From assembly GCA_028292405.1 (NCBI GenBank), contig JAQGMJ010000024.1, positions 1-63,483 on the forward strand: DNA of 63,483 nt, written 5' to 3'. Below are positions 51,514 to 60,457 of the stretch, one piece after another. The notes below the pieces were generated by a model that was given only the letters and a program-made list of their open reading frames with translations, made no database searches and was not told where the DNA came from. The DNA is from Betaproteobacteria bacterium (GTDB lineage: Bacteria > Pseudomonadota > Gammaproteobacteria > Burkholderiales > JAEUOS01). The position numbers and the translations under genes were made by a program. Position 1 is the stretch's first letter, and every line of letters begins with the position of its first letter.

Positions 51514-52878
51514 TCAAGCCGCAAAGCGGCCCCACAAATCATGCGCATCGCTGCCGGTGATTTTCACCGAGACGAATTCGCCGACCTTGAGCTTGGCCTG
51601 GTCGGCCTTGCGCGCGGGCAATTCGATGAACACGTTGCCGTCGATGTCCGGCGCATCACCGGCGGAGCGGGCCACCGCGCCTTCGGGGTTGACCTCGTCG
51701 ATCAGCACCTTGAGCGTCTTGCCGACCTTGTTCTTCAGGCGGCGCTTGGAGACGCGCTCCTGCACTTTCATGAACTCGGCCTGGCGCTCTTCGCGCACTT
51801 CGTCGGGCAGCGGGCCGGGCAAGGCATTGGCCCTGGCTCCTTCCACCGGCGAATAGGCGAAGCAGCCGGCCCGGTCGATCTCGGCGGCCTCGACGAAGTC
51901 CAGCAGTTCCTGGAACTCGGCCTCGGTCTCGCCGGGAAAGCCGGCGATGAAGGTGGAGCGGATGGTGAGTTCCGGGCAGATCTTGCGCCAGGCCTCAATG
52001 CGCTCGAGGTTGCGTTCGCCGGAAGCCGGGCGCTGCATCAGCTTGAGGATGCGCGGGCTGGCGTGCTGGAACGGCACGTCGAGGTAAGGTAGCACCTTGC
52101 CCCCGGCCATCAGCGGAATCACTTCATCGACGCTCGGGTAAGGGTAGACGTAATGCATGCGTACCCACACGCCCATTTCGCCCAGCGCGGTCACGAGTTC
52201 GTGCATGCGCGTCTTGATCGGGCGGCCGTTGTAAAAGCCGGTGCGGTACTTCACGTCCACGCCATAGGCGCTGGTGTCCTGCGAAATCACCAGCAGTTCC
52301 TTGACGCCGGCTTTCACCAGATTCTCGGCTTCCTTCAGCACCAGGCCGACATCACGGCTGACCAGGTCGCCGCGCATCGAGGGGATGATGCAAAAGGTGC
52401 AGCGGTGGTTGCAGCCTTCGGAGATTTTTAGATAGGCGTAATGCTTGGGCGTCAGCTTGATGCCTTGCGGCGGCACCAGGTCGGTAAACGGGTCGTGCGG
52501 CTTGGGCAGATGCAGGTGCACCGCGCTCATCACCTCGGTGACGGCGTGCGGGCCGGTGACGGCCAGCACCTTGGGATGGGTCTCGACCACCACGTTGCCC
52601 TTGGCGCCCAGACAGCCGGTGACGATCACCCGGCCGTTTTCGTTCAGCGCCTCGCCGATGGCATCCAGCGACTCCTGCACGGCGGCGTCGATGAAACCGC
52701 AGGTGTTAACCACCACCAGGTCGGCGCCTTCATACGAAGGCGCGATGCCGTAGCCCTCGGCGCGCAATTGCGTGAGGATCTGCTCGGAATCGACCAGGGC
52801 CTTGGGGCAGCCGAGAGAGACGAAACCCACGGTAGGCGCGGGGACGGGAGGGGCTGCTGCTACGGACTTGTCGCTCAT
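51514..52878 (-). CDS. rimO: Ribosomal protein S12 methylthiotransferase RimO
   Basis: A 454-residue radical-SAM enzyme that methylthiolates Asp89 of ribosomal protein S12. It has the N-terminal cluster cysteines (SLGCPK, NTCGF, TGCLG), the radical-[31 protein letters not shown] and a C-terminal TRAM domain. ATG 52878 follows the hairpin that ends phaR. Usual length. It stands with the PHB genes, an order seen in related betaproteobacteria. Confidence 0.96.
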   Translation of the reverse strand: MSDKSVAAAPPVPAPTVGFVSLGCPKALVDSEQILTQLRAEGYGIAPSYEGADLVVVNTCGFIDAAVQESLDAIGEALNENGRVIVTGCLGAKGNVVVETHPKVLAVTGPHAVTEVMSAVHLHLPKPHDPFTDLVPPQGIKLTPKHYAYLKISEGCNHRCTFCIIPSMRGDLVSRDVGLVLKEAENLVKAGVKELLVISQDTSAYGVDVKYRTGFYNGRPIKTRMHELVTALGEMGVWVRMHYVYPYPSVDEVIPLMAGGKVLPYLDVPFQHASPRILKLMQRPASGERNLERIEAWRKICPELTIRSTFIAGFPGETEAEFQELLDFVEAAEIDRAGCFAYSPVEGARANALPGPLPDEVREERQAEFMKVQERVSKRRLKNKVGKTLKVLIDEVNPEGAVARSAGDAPDIDGNVFIELPARKADQAKLKVGEFVSVKITGSDAHDLWGRFAA

Positions 52879-52898
52879 GCTTCGCATTCTACAAAACA

Positions 52899-52924
52899 CA
52901 GAGAGCGCCCGCGGGCGCTCTCTG
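52899..52924 (-). terminator. Terminator between phaR and rimO
   Basis: Perfect palindrome CAGAGAGCGCCC GC GGGCGCTCTCTG followed on the minus strand by TTTTG. It ends phaR transcription and lies 21 bases before the rimO ATG, so rimO needs its own promoter or read-through. Confidence 0.8.
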
Positions 52925-52944
52925 CGGATACTGCCGGGGCCGCT

Positions 52945-53508
52945 TTATTTCTTCGGCGGTTCCTGCCCCGGAAAGGGGAAACCGGTGAACATGGTCTTGG
53001 CCTGGTTCTGAAACTGGTCCTGCATCTGCAGGAACATGTTCTTGCTCTGCTCGATGTAGTTGCTCATCATGCCCTGCATCATCGGCCCCTGGAAATTCAT
53101 GAACTGGGCCCAGGCGTCGGCATTGCCGGCAGCGCTTTGCGGACCCTTGCCGGTGGCGGTGAACAGCGCCTTGGACTGCTCGGCCATGCGGTCCTGGATG
53201 TCGAGGAAAGCCTGCACGTTCTTTTCCAGGTACATGCCCATCATGCCCTGCATCGCGTGGCCGTAGAAACGGATGATGTTCGACAGCACGTTGGCGGAGA
53301 AGATCGGCTTGCCGCCGGACTCTTCTTCCAGAATGATCTGCAGCAGAATCGCGCGGGTCAGGTCGTCGCCGGACTTGGCGTCGATTACCTTGAAGTCCTC
53401 CTGGTCGAGCACGAGCTGCTTGACGTCGGTGACGGTGATGTAGGTGCTGGTCTGGGTGTCGTAGAGGCGGCGGTTCGGATACTTCTTGATCATGCGGGTA
53501 TCGGGCAT
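52945..53508 (-). CDS. phaR: Polyhydroxyalkanoate synthesis repressor PhaR
   Basis: A 187-residue repressor. The DNA/PHB-binding domain starts MIKKYPNRRLYDTQTSTYIT and continues VDVKQLVLDQEDFKVID. The second domain (LTRAILLQIILEEESGG, FYGHAMQGMMGMYLEKN) is the PHB-accumulation part; a Met/Gln-rich C-terminus follows. PhaR senses PHB and represses phasin and its own gene. A 22-bp palindrome lies 216 bases upstream. Confidence 0.93.
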   Translation of the reverse strand: MPDTRMIKKYPNRRLYDTQTSTYITVTDVKQLVLDQEDFKVIDAKSGDDLTRAILLQIILEEESGGKPIFSANVLSNIIRFYGHAMQGMMGMYLEKNVQAFLDIQDRMAEQSKALFTATGKGPQSAAGNADAWAQFMNFQGPMMQGMMSNYIEQSKNMFLQMQDQFQNQAKTMFTGFPFPGQEPPKK

Positions 53509-53723
53509 GGCGTGTCTCTCACCTTTATAGACTGCAAGCCGCCCCGGAGGGAAACGGCAGGCGTTGGAATAGTCGTTGATTTTCCGTTGCGCCGGTCTTT
53601 GCCGCGCTGCAAAAACTGACAAGGGATTCTACACGCAAAACTAATGCCACGCGTCCGGGCGCGGTGTCAGGTGCGGCGCGGCAAATGCCCTTTTGTGTCC
53701 GTTGTGCGCCGCAGAATATCGCG

Positions 53724-53745
53724 GCGATGTTTTGCAAAACGTCGC
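53724..53745. promoter_or_regulatory. Palindrome between phaB and phaR, possible PhaR site
   Basis: GCGA-TG-TTTTGCAAAACG-TCGC, near-perfect dyad centred on TTTTGCAAAA. The gap of 254 bases also has other TGC-rich words (CGCTGCAAAAACT near 53606). PhaR binds TGC-rich sites in relatives; the match is loose, and a hairpin ending phaB is an alternative. Confidence 0.3.
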
Positions 53746-53762
53746 CCGCGACACGTGTTGCG

Positions 53763-54497
53763 TCAGCCCATGTGCAGGCCACCGTTGAGCGAGAAGTCCG
53801 CGCCGGTGGCGTAGCCGCCTTCGTCGCAGGCGATCCAGGCGATGATGGAGGCGATTTCCTCCGGCATGCCGAGGCGCTTGGCCGGCACCGAGGCGACGAT
53901 TTTCTCCAGCACGTCGGGGCGGATGGCGCGGACCATGTCGGTGCCCACGTAGCCCGGCGACACCGTGTTGACGGTGACGCCCTTGTTGGCCACCTCAAGC
54001 GCCAGGGCCATGGTGAAGCCGTGGATGCCGGCCTTGGCGGTGGAGTAGTTGGTCTGGCCGAACTGGCCTTTTTGCCCGTTCACCGAGCTGATGTTGATGA
54101 TGCGGCCGAAGTTGCGGTCGATCATGCCGTCGATCACCTGCTTGGTGACGTTGAACAGGCTGTCGAGGTTGGTGCTCATCACCGCGTCCCAGTCGGCCTT
54201 GCTCATCTTGCGGAACTGGCCATCGCGGGTGATGCCGGCGTTGTTCACCAGCACGTCTACCTGGCCGTGATCGGCCTTCACCTTGTCGAAGGCTTCCACC
54301 GTGGAGTCCCAGTCGCCGACGTTGCCCACCGAGGCGTAGAAGGTGTAGCCCAGCGCCTTTTGCTCGCCCAGCCATTTGTCGAAATCGCGGCTCGGGCCGC
54401 AGCCGGCGACCACGGTGAAGCCATCCTTGTGCAGGCGCTGGCAGATCGCCGTGCCGATGCCGCCCATGCCGCCGGTCACATATGCCACACGTTTCAT
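53763..54497 (-). CDS. phaB: Acetoacetyl-CoA reductase PhaB
   Basis: A 244-residue SDR. YVTGGMGGIGTAICQRL binds NADPH; catalytic Ser in NISSVNGQKGQFGQTNYSTAK with Tyr and Lys of YSTAK. SPGYVGTDMVRAIRPDVLEK is typical of PhaB. It reduces acetoacetyl-CoA to (R)-3-hydroxybutyryl-CoA for PhaC. It lies 45 bases after phaC on the same strand. PhaA (thiolase) is absent from the cluster. Confidence 0.95.
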   Translation of the reverse strand: MKRVAYVTGGMGGIGTAICQRLHKDGFTVVAGCGPSRDFDKWLGEQKALGYTFYASVGNVGDWDSTVEAFDKVKADHGQVDVLVNNAGITRDGQFRKMSKADWDAVMSTNLDSLFNVTKQVIDGMIDRNFGRIINISSVNGQKGQFGQTNYSTAKAGIHGFTMALALEVANKGVTVNTVSPGYVGTDMVRAIRPDVLEKIVASVPAKRLGMPEEIASIIAWIACDEGGYATGADFSLNGGLHMG

Positions 54498-54542
54498 TTT
54501 CTCAGTCTCCGATGTTGGAAAAAATCCTGCTTTACCCTGGTA

Positions 54543-56003
54543 TTAGATACGTACCTTCACATATTCGCCGGGTGCCGGGCCCAGCTTTTTGTAGCTTGCA
54601 TTGCCGAGGGTCTTGCGCGCAGCCGCTTCGCCGCCGCGATGCGCGTTCAGCCATTCGATCCAGTCGAGCCACCAGCTGCCGGGATGCTCGACCGCCTCCT
54701 GCACCCAGCGCTCGGCCGAGGCCGGCAGCTTGCGCGTGCCCGGCTTGGCCATCCAGTAGTTGCGCTTGTTCTTTTTCGCCGAATTGATGGTGCCGGCGAT
54801 GTGCCCGGAGGCGCCCAGCGCGAAGCGCACCGGGCCGCCGACCAGGCGGGTCGATTCATAAGCCGTCTTCCACGGCACGATGTGGTCTTCGCGCGCGGCG
54901 AACACGTAGGCCGGCATGTCGAGCAGGGAGAGGTCCACCTTCTCGCCCAGGGACTCGACCTTGCCGGGCTGGCGCAGGTTGTTTTCCAGGTACATATTGC
55001 GCAGGTACCAGCAGTACATCGGGCCAGGCAAATTGGTGCCGTCGGAATTCCAGTACAGCAGGTCGAAGGGCGGCGGCGCCTGGCCTTGCAGGTAGCCCCG
55101 GTTGACGTAGTTCCACACCAGGTCTTTCGGGCGCAGGAAGGAAAAGGTGGTGCCCAGCTCGCGGCCGGACAACAGGCCGCCGGCGCCCAGGGTGTTTTCG
55201 CGATACGCCACCGAGCCCGGATCGACGAACAGGCCGAGCTCGCCGACATCCGAAAAGTCCAGCAGCGTGGTCATCAGGGTCATGCTCTCGGCGGGCTTTT
55301 CGCCGCGCGCGGCCAGGGCCGCCAGCGCGGTGGCGAGAATGGTGCCGCCGACGCAAAAGCCGAGGGTGTTGATGGTCTTGGCCTTGCAGATCTTTTGCAC
55401 CGCCTCGATGCAATCGACCACGCCCAATTGCAGGTAATCGTCCCAGGTGCACTGGTCTTCTTCCACCGTGGCATTGCGCCAGGACACCATGAACACCGTG
55501 TGCCCCTGCTCGACCAGAAAGCGCACAAAGGAGCTTTCCGGCCCGAGGTCGAGGATGTAGAACTTGTTGATGCAGGGCGGCACCAGCAGAATCGGCCGCG
55601 CGCCCACCTTGGGCGTGGCAGGGCTGTACTGGATCAGTTCGGCCAACTGGTTGCGCAGCACTACCGCGCCTTCGGAGACGGCGATGTTCTTGCCGACCTC
55701 GAAGGCAGTTTCATCCGTATTCGACACCCGCCCCTTGGCGACGTCGGCCAGCAGCAGCTTCAGGCCCTCGGTCAAACTCTCGCCGTTGGTGGCGATTGCG
55801 CGTTGCAGGGCTTCGGGATTGGTGGCGAAAAAATTGGCCGGGTTCATCGCCGCGATCCATTGCTCGGCGGCGAAGCCCAGTTTGGCGCGGGTAGCCGCGT
55901 CGGTCTCCATTTTTTCCACCCATTGCCGCATCGCAGCAGCGCTGGCTTCGTAACTCTGTTTGACCCAGGCATCCCAGCTCGGTGCGGCGGCCGGCGCGCT
56001 CAT
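54543..56003 (-). CDS. phaC: Class I poly(3-hydroxyalkanoate) synthase
   Basis: A 486-residue PHA synthase, slightly shorter than the usual 560-590 owing to a short N-terminus. Active-site Cys in GFCVGGTILATAL (lipase-like box), Asp in AAREDHIVPWKTAY and His in ALGASGHIAGTINSAKKN. Other conserved parts: NKFYILDLGPESSFVRFLVE and GGLLSGRELGTTFSFLRPKD. GGAGGA four bases before ATG 56003 fixes the start. It polymerises 3-hydroxybutyryl-CoA on granules. Confidence 0.95.
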   Translation of the reverse strand: MSAPAAAPSWDAWVKQSYEASAAAMRQWVEKMETDAATRAKLGFAAEQWIAAMNPANFFATNPEALQRAIATNGESLTEGLKLLLADVAKGRVSNTDETAFEVGKNIAVSEGAVVLRNQLAELIQYSPATPKVGARPILLVPPCINKFYILDLGPESSFVRFLVEQGHTVFMVSWRNATVEEDQCTWDDYLQLGVVDCIEAVQKICKAKTINTLGFCVGGTILATALAALAARGEKPAESMTLMTTLLDFSDVGELGLFVDPGSVAYRENTLGAGGLLSGRELGTTFSFLRPKDLVWNYVNRGYLQGQAPPPFDLLYWNSDGTNLPGPMYCWYLRNMYLENNLRQPGKVESLGEKVDLSLLDMPAYVFAAREDHIVPWKTAYESTRLVGGPVRFALGASGHIAGTINSAKKNKRNYWMAKPGTRKLPASAERWVQEAVEHPGSWWLDWIEWLNAHRGGEAAARKTLGNASYKKLGPAPGEYVKVRI

Positions 56004-56112
56004 GCTGTCCTCCGTACGCGGCAAATTGCAGCCGCCGGAAAGCCGCTGTCACGATGCTGGGTTGTCTCGATGCCGCACATGCTTTTGCTCTTTGCTTTTG
56101 CTGCGTTGCGAA

Positions 56113-56153
56113 AATCCACCGGACAATCTACCTCTGGCGCGGCGGATTTTTTT
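56113..56153. terminator. Hairpin with T-runs between yhhQ and phaC
   Basis: AATCCACC (56113-56120) pairs with GGCGGATT (56141-56148) with a mismatch, and a T-run follows on the plus strand while a shorter one follows on the minus. It lies 38 bases after the yhhQ stop and so may end that gene. The gap 56004-56190 shows no further gene. Confidence 0.5.
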
Positions 56154-56190
56154 GTATGCCCCAGTCTACCCTTGAAATTTGAAAACAGGA

Positions 56191-56949
56191 TTAATCCCGC
56201 AGGTGAAAAGGATTGAAATTTGTATGGCGATCGTAGAAGTCCTGGTTCTCGGCCCGCTTCAATGCACGCACGATGGCATAGGTCAGCGGTGTAGCGAGTA
56301 TTTCCCAAGCGCACTTCAACATGTAGTTGGTTAGCATGATCGATGCCAACAATCCGTCCGGCAAAATGCCGTACAGCGCGAGCGGGAAAAAAATCAGCGT
56401 GTCGATGCCCTCGCCGACCAAGGTGGACCCGATCAGGCGCAACCACAAGTGGCGCCCCGCGGTTTTTACCTTGAGGCGCGCCAGCACATAGGCGTTGCAG
56501 AATTCGCCCGCCCAGAAGCCCGCCAGCGAAGCGGCGGCGACGCGCCAGGTGGCGCCGAATACCGTCTCGTAAGCCGCCTGGTGCGGCCACTGCGGCGCCG
56601 CCGGCAGGGCCACGACAATCGCCGCCATGGCGCTGGCAAACAGCATGGCCGCCAGGCCCGTCCACACCACGCGGCGGGCGCGGGCAAAGCCGTATACCTC
56701 GGTGAGGATGTCGCCGAAAATATACGAGATGGGGAAGAACAGGGTTGCGGCGCCGAACTGCACGCCGCCGATCTGCGCCACCTTGGCCGGACCGATCAGA
56801 TTCGAGCAAAGCAATACGGCGACGAAGGCCGCCATGATGAAATCGTAATAGCGGTACGAAGGAGTGGAGTGGGAACGAGAATGCGGCGGCGCAGCATCGG
56901 AAGCGGACTTCCCATGCATATCGATCGCCGCCTGGTTTGCTGTTGTCAT
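56191..56949 (-). CDS. yhhQ: Queuosine precursor transporter YhhQ family
   Basis: A 252-residue membrane protein. ILCSNLIGPAK-like LLCSNLIGPAKVAQIGG, FFPISYIFGDILTEVYGFAR and SLAGFWAGEFCNAYVLARLK, then EGIDTLIFFPLALYG, are the family signature for import of preQ0/preQ1. A hydrophilic 30-residue head precedes the first segment, so the start could be later (a Met at residue 11 or 39). No preQ1 riboswitch was seen in the 70 bases upstream. Confidence 0.88.
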   Translation of the reverse strand: MTTANQAAIDMHGKSASDAAPPHSRSHSTPSYRYYDFIMAAFVAVLLCSNLIGPAKVAQIGGVQFGAATLFFPISYIFGDILTEVYGFARARRVVWTGLAAMLFASAMAAIVVALPAAPQWPHQAAYETVFGATWRVAAASLAGFWAGEFCNAYVLARLKVKTAGRHLWLRLIGSTLVGEGIDTLIFFPLALYGILPDGLLASIMLTNYMLKCAWEILATPLTYAIVRALKRAENQDFYDRHTNFNPFHLRD

Positions 56950-57019
56950 GGATAATCCTATGATCTAAGTTTCAAGCGGGAGGCGCATTTTACCCGCGCC
57001 CTTTGTTCACCGGACATTC

Positions 57020-58159
57020 ATGACTCCAGCCCACACGCAATGGCCCGCGCCGGCCGCCATCGGCATGAGCGTCGAAGAGGTCGACACCCCCGCCCTGATC
57101 GTCGAGCTCGACGCCCTCGAGGCCAATCTCGCCCGCATGGCCGCCTTTGCGCGCGGGCGCGGCCTGCGCCTGCGCACCCACGCCAAGATGCACAAATGCA
57201 CCGCCATGGCGCGCAAGCAGGTAGCGCTGGGTGCGGTCGGCGTGTGCTGCCAGAAGGTAAGCGAGGCCGAGGTGATGGTGGCCGGCGGTGTCCCCGACGT
57301 GCTGATTTCCAACGAAGTGGTCGGCGCGCCCAAGCTGGCGCGGGTGGCGGCGCTGGCGCGCGAGGCGCGCATCGGCGTATGCGTGGACGATGCGCGGGCG
57401 GCCCGCGACCTGTCGGCCGCCGCCACGCGGGCCGGTGCCAATGTCGATGTGTATGTCGAGATCGACGTCGGCGCACGGCGCTGCGGCGTCGTGCCAGGCG
57501 AGGCAGCGCTGCAACTGGCGCGCGAAGTCGCCTCCCTGCCGTCCCTGCGCCTGATGGGCCTGCAGGCCTATCACGGCAGCGCCCAGCATTTGCGCCAGCC
57601 GGAGGAGCGTGCCGCGGCGATTGCCGAGGCGAGCCGGCTGGCGAAATTGTCCAAAGAACTGATTCTCGCGGCCGGCCTGCCCTGCCCCGTCGTCACCGGC
57701 GCCGGCAGCGGCACCTTCGAACTGGAAGGCGCCAGCGGCGTGTACAACGAATTGCAGCCCGGCTCCTACGCCTTCATGGACGCGGACTATGGGCGCAACG
57801 TCACCGCCGCGCCCTTCGCCCACAGCCTGTTCATCCTCGCCTCGGTGATGAGCCGCGCTCCCGGCCACGCGGTGCTCGACGTCGGCCTGAAGACCCACAG
57901 CGTGGATTCCGGCATGCCGCTGGTGCACGCGGACGCCGCCGGCCGGCCGCTCACCGGCCTGGAATACCGCAAGGCTTCGGATGAGCATGGCGTGGTGTTC
58001 GCCGCTGGCGGCACCGGCTTGCCAACCCTGGGAAGCAAGCTGCGCCTGATCCCCGGCCATATCGACCCGACGGTGAACCTGCACGATTGGCTGGTGGGCG
58101 TGCGCAATGGGCGGGTGGCCGAACTATGGCCGATCGACGCGCGCGGTGCGATGTGGTGA
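57020..58159 (+). CDS. D-threonine aldolase-like PLP enzyme (DSD1 family)
   Basis: A 379-residue fold-type III PLP enzyme. The cofactor Lys is in LRTHAKMHKC, with VDTPALIVELDALEANLARM before and VYVEIDVGARRCGV and LQAYHGSAQHLR after; C-terminal Zn-binding residues in IPGHIDPTVNLHDW. These are typical of D-threonine/3-hydroxyaspartate aldolases. It probably splits a D-beta-hydroxy amino acid to glycine and an aldehyde. It opens a catabolic set with hydrolase, RidA, SDR and TRAP genes. Confidence 0.85.
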   Translation: MTPAHTQWPAPAAIGMSVEEVDTPALIVELDALEANLARMAAFARGRGLRLRTHAKMHKCTAMARKQVALGAVGVCCQKVSEAEVMVAGGVPDVLISNEVVGAPKLARVAALAREARIGVCVDDARAARDLSAAATRAGANVDVYVEIDVGARRCGVVPGEAALQLAREVASLPSLRLMGLQAYHGSAQHLRQPEERAAAIAEASRLAKLSKELILAAGLPCPVVTGAGSGTFELEGASGVYNELQPGSYAFMDADYGRNVTAAPFAHSLFILASVMSRAPGHAVLDVGLKTHSVDSGMPLVHADAAGRPLTGLEYRKASDEHGVVFAAGGTGLPTLGSKLRLIPGHIDPTVNLHDWLVGVRNGRVAELWPIDARGAMW

Positions 58160-58240
58160 CCCCGGAAGCGCCGCGATCGACGTAAAATCACGCGCTTCGG
58201 CCGGCACACCACGGCCCGCACAACCACAGACCATCCAGCC

Positions 58241-59095
58241 ATGAGCGAATTCCGCGAGCACAGCGTCCTATGCATGTCGCCGGCCGGCCTGCACCGCATG
58301 GCCTACACTGAGTGGGGCGACGCCGCCAACCCGCGCGTGCTGGTATGCGTGCACGGCTTGACCCGCGTCGGCCGCGATTTCGACGACCTGGCGCGGGCGC
58401 TGGCCGGCCACTATCGCGTGATCTGCCCAGACCTCGTCGGTCGCGGCAACAGCGACTGGCTGGCCGACCCGAAATACTATGCGCCGCCGCAATACACCGC
58501 CGACATGGTGACCCTGATGGCGCGCCTGAACGTCGAAAGCGTGCACTGGGTCGGCACCTCGCTGGGCGGCATCGTCGGCATGGCCCTGGCCGCGCTGCCG
58601 AAGACACCGGTGACCCGCCTGGTGCTCAACGACGTCGGCCCGCTGCTCAAGGCGGCGGCATTGAAGCGCATCGCCGAATACGTGGGCAAGGCGCCGAGGT
58701 TCGAAACCTTCGAGCAGGCACAGGCGTACATCCGCGCCATCAGCATTTCCTTCGGTCTGAAGACCGAGGCGCAGTGGAAGCATCTGGCGCGGATCGCCGT
58801 CAAGCCGGATGCGGCTGGCTACAAGATGCACTACGACCCGGCCATTGCCGTCCCTTTCAGCGCTCCCGACGCGCTCGCCCAGGATGTCTCTTTGTGGCCG
58901 TTCTACGACGCCATCAAGTGCCCGACCCTGGTAGTGCGCGGCGCACAGTCCGACCTGCTGGACCATGCCACGCTGCAGGAGATGACGCAGCGCGGGCCGC
59001 GCGCGCAGGCGGCGGAGATTCCGGATGTCGGCCACGCGCCGATGTTCATGGACGAGGACCAGATCGCCATCGTCCGCGATTTTTTATTGCAGTAG
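58241..59095 (+). CDS. Alpha/beta hydrolase
   Basis: A 284-residue hydrolase. VCVHGLTRVGRDFDDLARAL forms the oxyanion loop, the nucleophile is in WVGTSLGGIVGMALA, the acid likely in RGAQSDLLD and the His in PDVGHAPMF. A cytoplasmic esterase or C-C hydrolase is likely; substrate unknown. It lies 82 bases after the aldolase and 25 before the RidA-like gene. Confidence 0.85.
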   Translation: MSEFREHSVLCMSPAGLHRMAYTEWGDAANPRVLVCVHGLTRVGRDFDDLARALAGHYRVICPDLVGRGNSDWLADPKYYAPPQYTADMVTLMARLNVESVHWVGTSLGGIVGMALAALPKTPVTRLVLNDVGPLLKAAALKRIAEYVGKAPRFETFEQAQAYIRAISISFGLKTEAQWKHLARIAVKPDAAGYKMHYDPAIAVPFSAPDALAQDVSLWPFYDAIKCPTLVVRGAQSDLLDHATLQEMTQRGPRAQAAEIPDVGHAPMFMDEDQIAIVRDFLLQ

Positions 59096-59120
59096 ATTTT
59101 TCAACACGAGGAATAGAAAA

Positions 59121-59471
59121 ATGAAAGTAGATCGTTTTCACGTCGGCGCCCGTCTCTCCGAAATGGCGATTCACCACGGCACCGTGTACCTGGCCGGGCA
59201 GATCGCCGAAGACGCCAGCCAGGACATGGGCGGCCAGACCCAGCAGGTGCTGTCGCAGATCGACAAGCTGCTGCTTGAGGCCGGCACCGACAAGACGCGC
59301 ATCCTGATGGCGCAGATTTTTTGCGCCGACATGCGCCTGTTCGCCGACATGAACAAGGCGTGGGACGCCTGGGTGGTGGCCGGCCAGACCCCGCCGCGCG
59401 CCACCATCGAAGCCAAGCTGGCGACGCCCAAGCACCTGGTGGAAATCGTCGTCACCGCCGCGCAAAAATAA
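59121..59471 (+). CDS. RidA-family protein
   Basis: A 116-residue RidA/YjgF-type protein: VYLAGQIAEDASQDMGGQTQ, LLLEAGTDKTRILMAQIF, MNKAWDAWVVAG and PPRATIEAKLATPKHLVEI. The Arg in PPRAT is the enamine/imine deaminase residue. GAGGA eight bases before ATG 59121. It could remove reactive enamines made by the PLP enzyme upstream. Confidence 0.9.
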   Translation: MKVDRFHVGARLSEMAIHHGTVYLAGQIAEDASQDMGGQTQQVLSQIDKLLLEAGTDKTRILMAQIFCADMRLFADMNKAWDAWVVAGQTPPRATIEAKLATPKHLVEIVVTAAQK

Positions 59472-59556
59472 TCCGCGCAAGCGGCGCGCTTGCGCGCCGC
59501 TGCCGCCGCCTTGATGCGGCAGGCCGTACGGGGACGGCAAACACGGGAGGACGACA

Positions 59557-60345
59557 ATGACCGCACGTTTGCAGGACCGGGTGGCCCTGGTCTTCGGGGC
59601 CGGCTCGTCCGGGCCGGGCTGGGGCAACGGCCGCGCCACCGCCGTGACTTTCGCGCGCGCGGGCGCGAAAGTGATCGGCATCGACATCAACGAGGCGGCG
59701 GGCGCGGAGACCCGCGACTTCATCCGCGCCGAAGGCCACCAGTGCGAGAGCATGGTCGCCGACGTTTGCAGCGCCGAGCAAGTCGAGGCGGTGGTGCGAG
59801 AGGTAACGGCGCGCCACGGGCGCATCGACATCCTGCACAACAACGTCGGCATCACGGCAATGGGCGGGCCGATAGAGGAAAGCCTGGAGAGCTGGGAGCA
59901 CGTGATGCAGACCAATCTCACCGGCATGTTCCTCACCTGCAAGCACGTGCTGCCGGTGATGCTGAAGCAAGGCCGCGGCGCCATCGTCAACGTATCGTCG
60001 CTGGCGGCGATCCGCTATTCGGGCTATCCCTACAGTTCGTATTACGCCAGCAAGGCCGGGGTCAACCAGTTCACCATCGGCCTGGCCCTGCAGTACGCGC
60101 GCCAGGGCATACGCGCCAATGTCATCATGCCGGGCCTGATGAACACCCCCTTGATCTACAAGCAGATCAGCGGGCAATACAAGAGCACCGAAGAGATGGT
60201 GAAGGCGCGCGACGCCGCCGCGCCGATGGGCCGCATGGGCACCGGCTGGGAAGTGGCCAACGCCGCGCTGTTCCTGGCATCGGACGAAGCCAGCTACATC
60301 ACCGGCGCCTGCCTGCCGGTAGACGGCGGCCTCAGTTGCCTATGA
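59557..60345 (+). CDS. SDR-family oxidoreductase
   Basis: A 262-residue SDR: VALVFGAGSSGPGWGNGRAT has an unusual, long glycine loop, then DILHNNVGITAMG, SSLAAIRYSGYPYSSYYASKAG (Ser, Tyr, Lys) and EASYITGACLPVDGGLS. NAD-dependent dehydrogenase of unknown substrate. Starts 85 bases after the RidA-like gene with GGAGG upstream. Confidence 0.85.
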   Translation: MTARLQDRVALVFGAGSSGPGWGNGRATAVTFARAGAKVIGIDINEAAGAETRDFIRAEGHQCESMVADVCSAEQVEAVVREVTARHGRIDILHNNVGITAMGGPIEESLESWEHVMQTNLTGMFLTCKHVLPVMLKQGRGAIVNVSSLAAIRYSGYPYSSYYASKAGVNQFTIGLALQYARQGIRANVIMPGLMNTPLIYKQISGQYKSTEEMVKARDAAAPMGRMGTGWEVANAALFLASDEASYITGACLPVDGGLSCL

Positions 60346-60457
60346 AGGTTGCCTGACGGTTGCCTATGACCGTCGCCTATGACGGCGCGCACCGAACCCA
60401 CGGTAAAATAAGCGTTCAGTAATAACCACAATCGGGCAAAGCCCGGAGGAGGCAAGC

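Noticed and set aside
56048..56065. CTGTCAC with a loose second half before phaC
   Set aside because: It points to the plus strand, away from phaC, where no gene starts, and the second half matches only 4 of 7.
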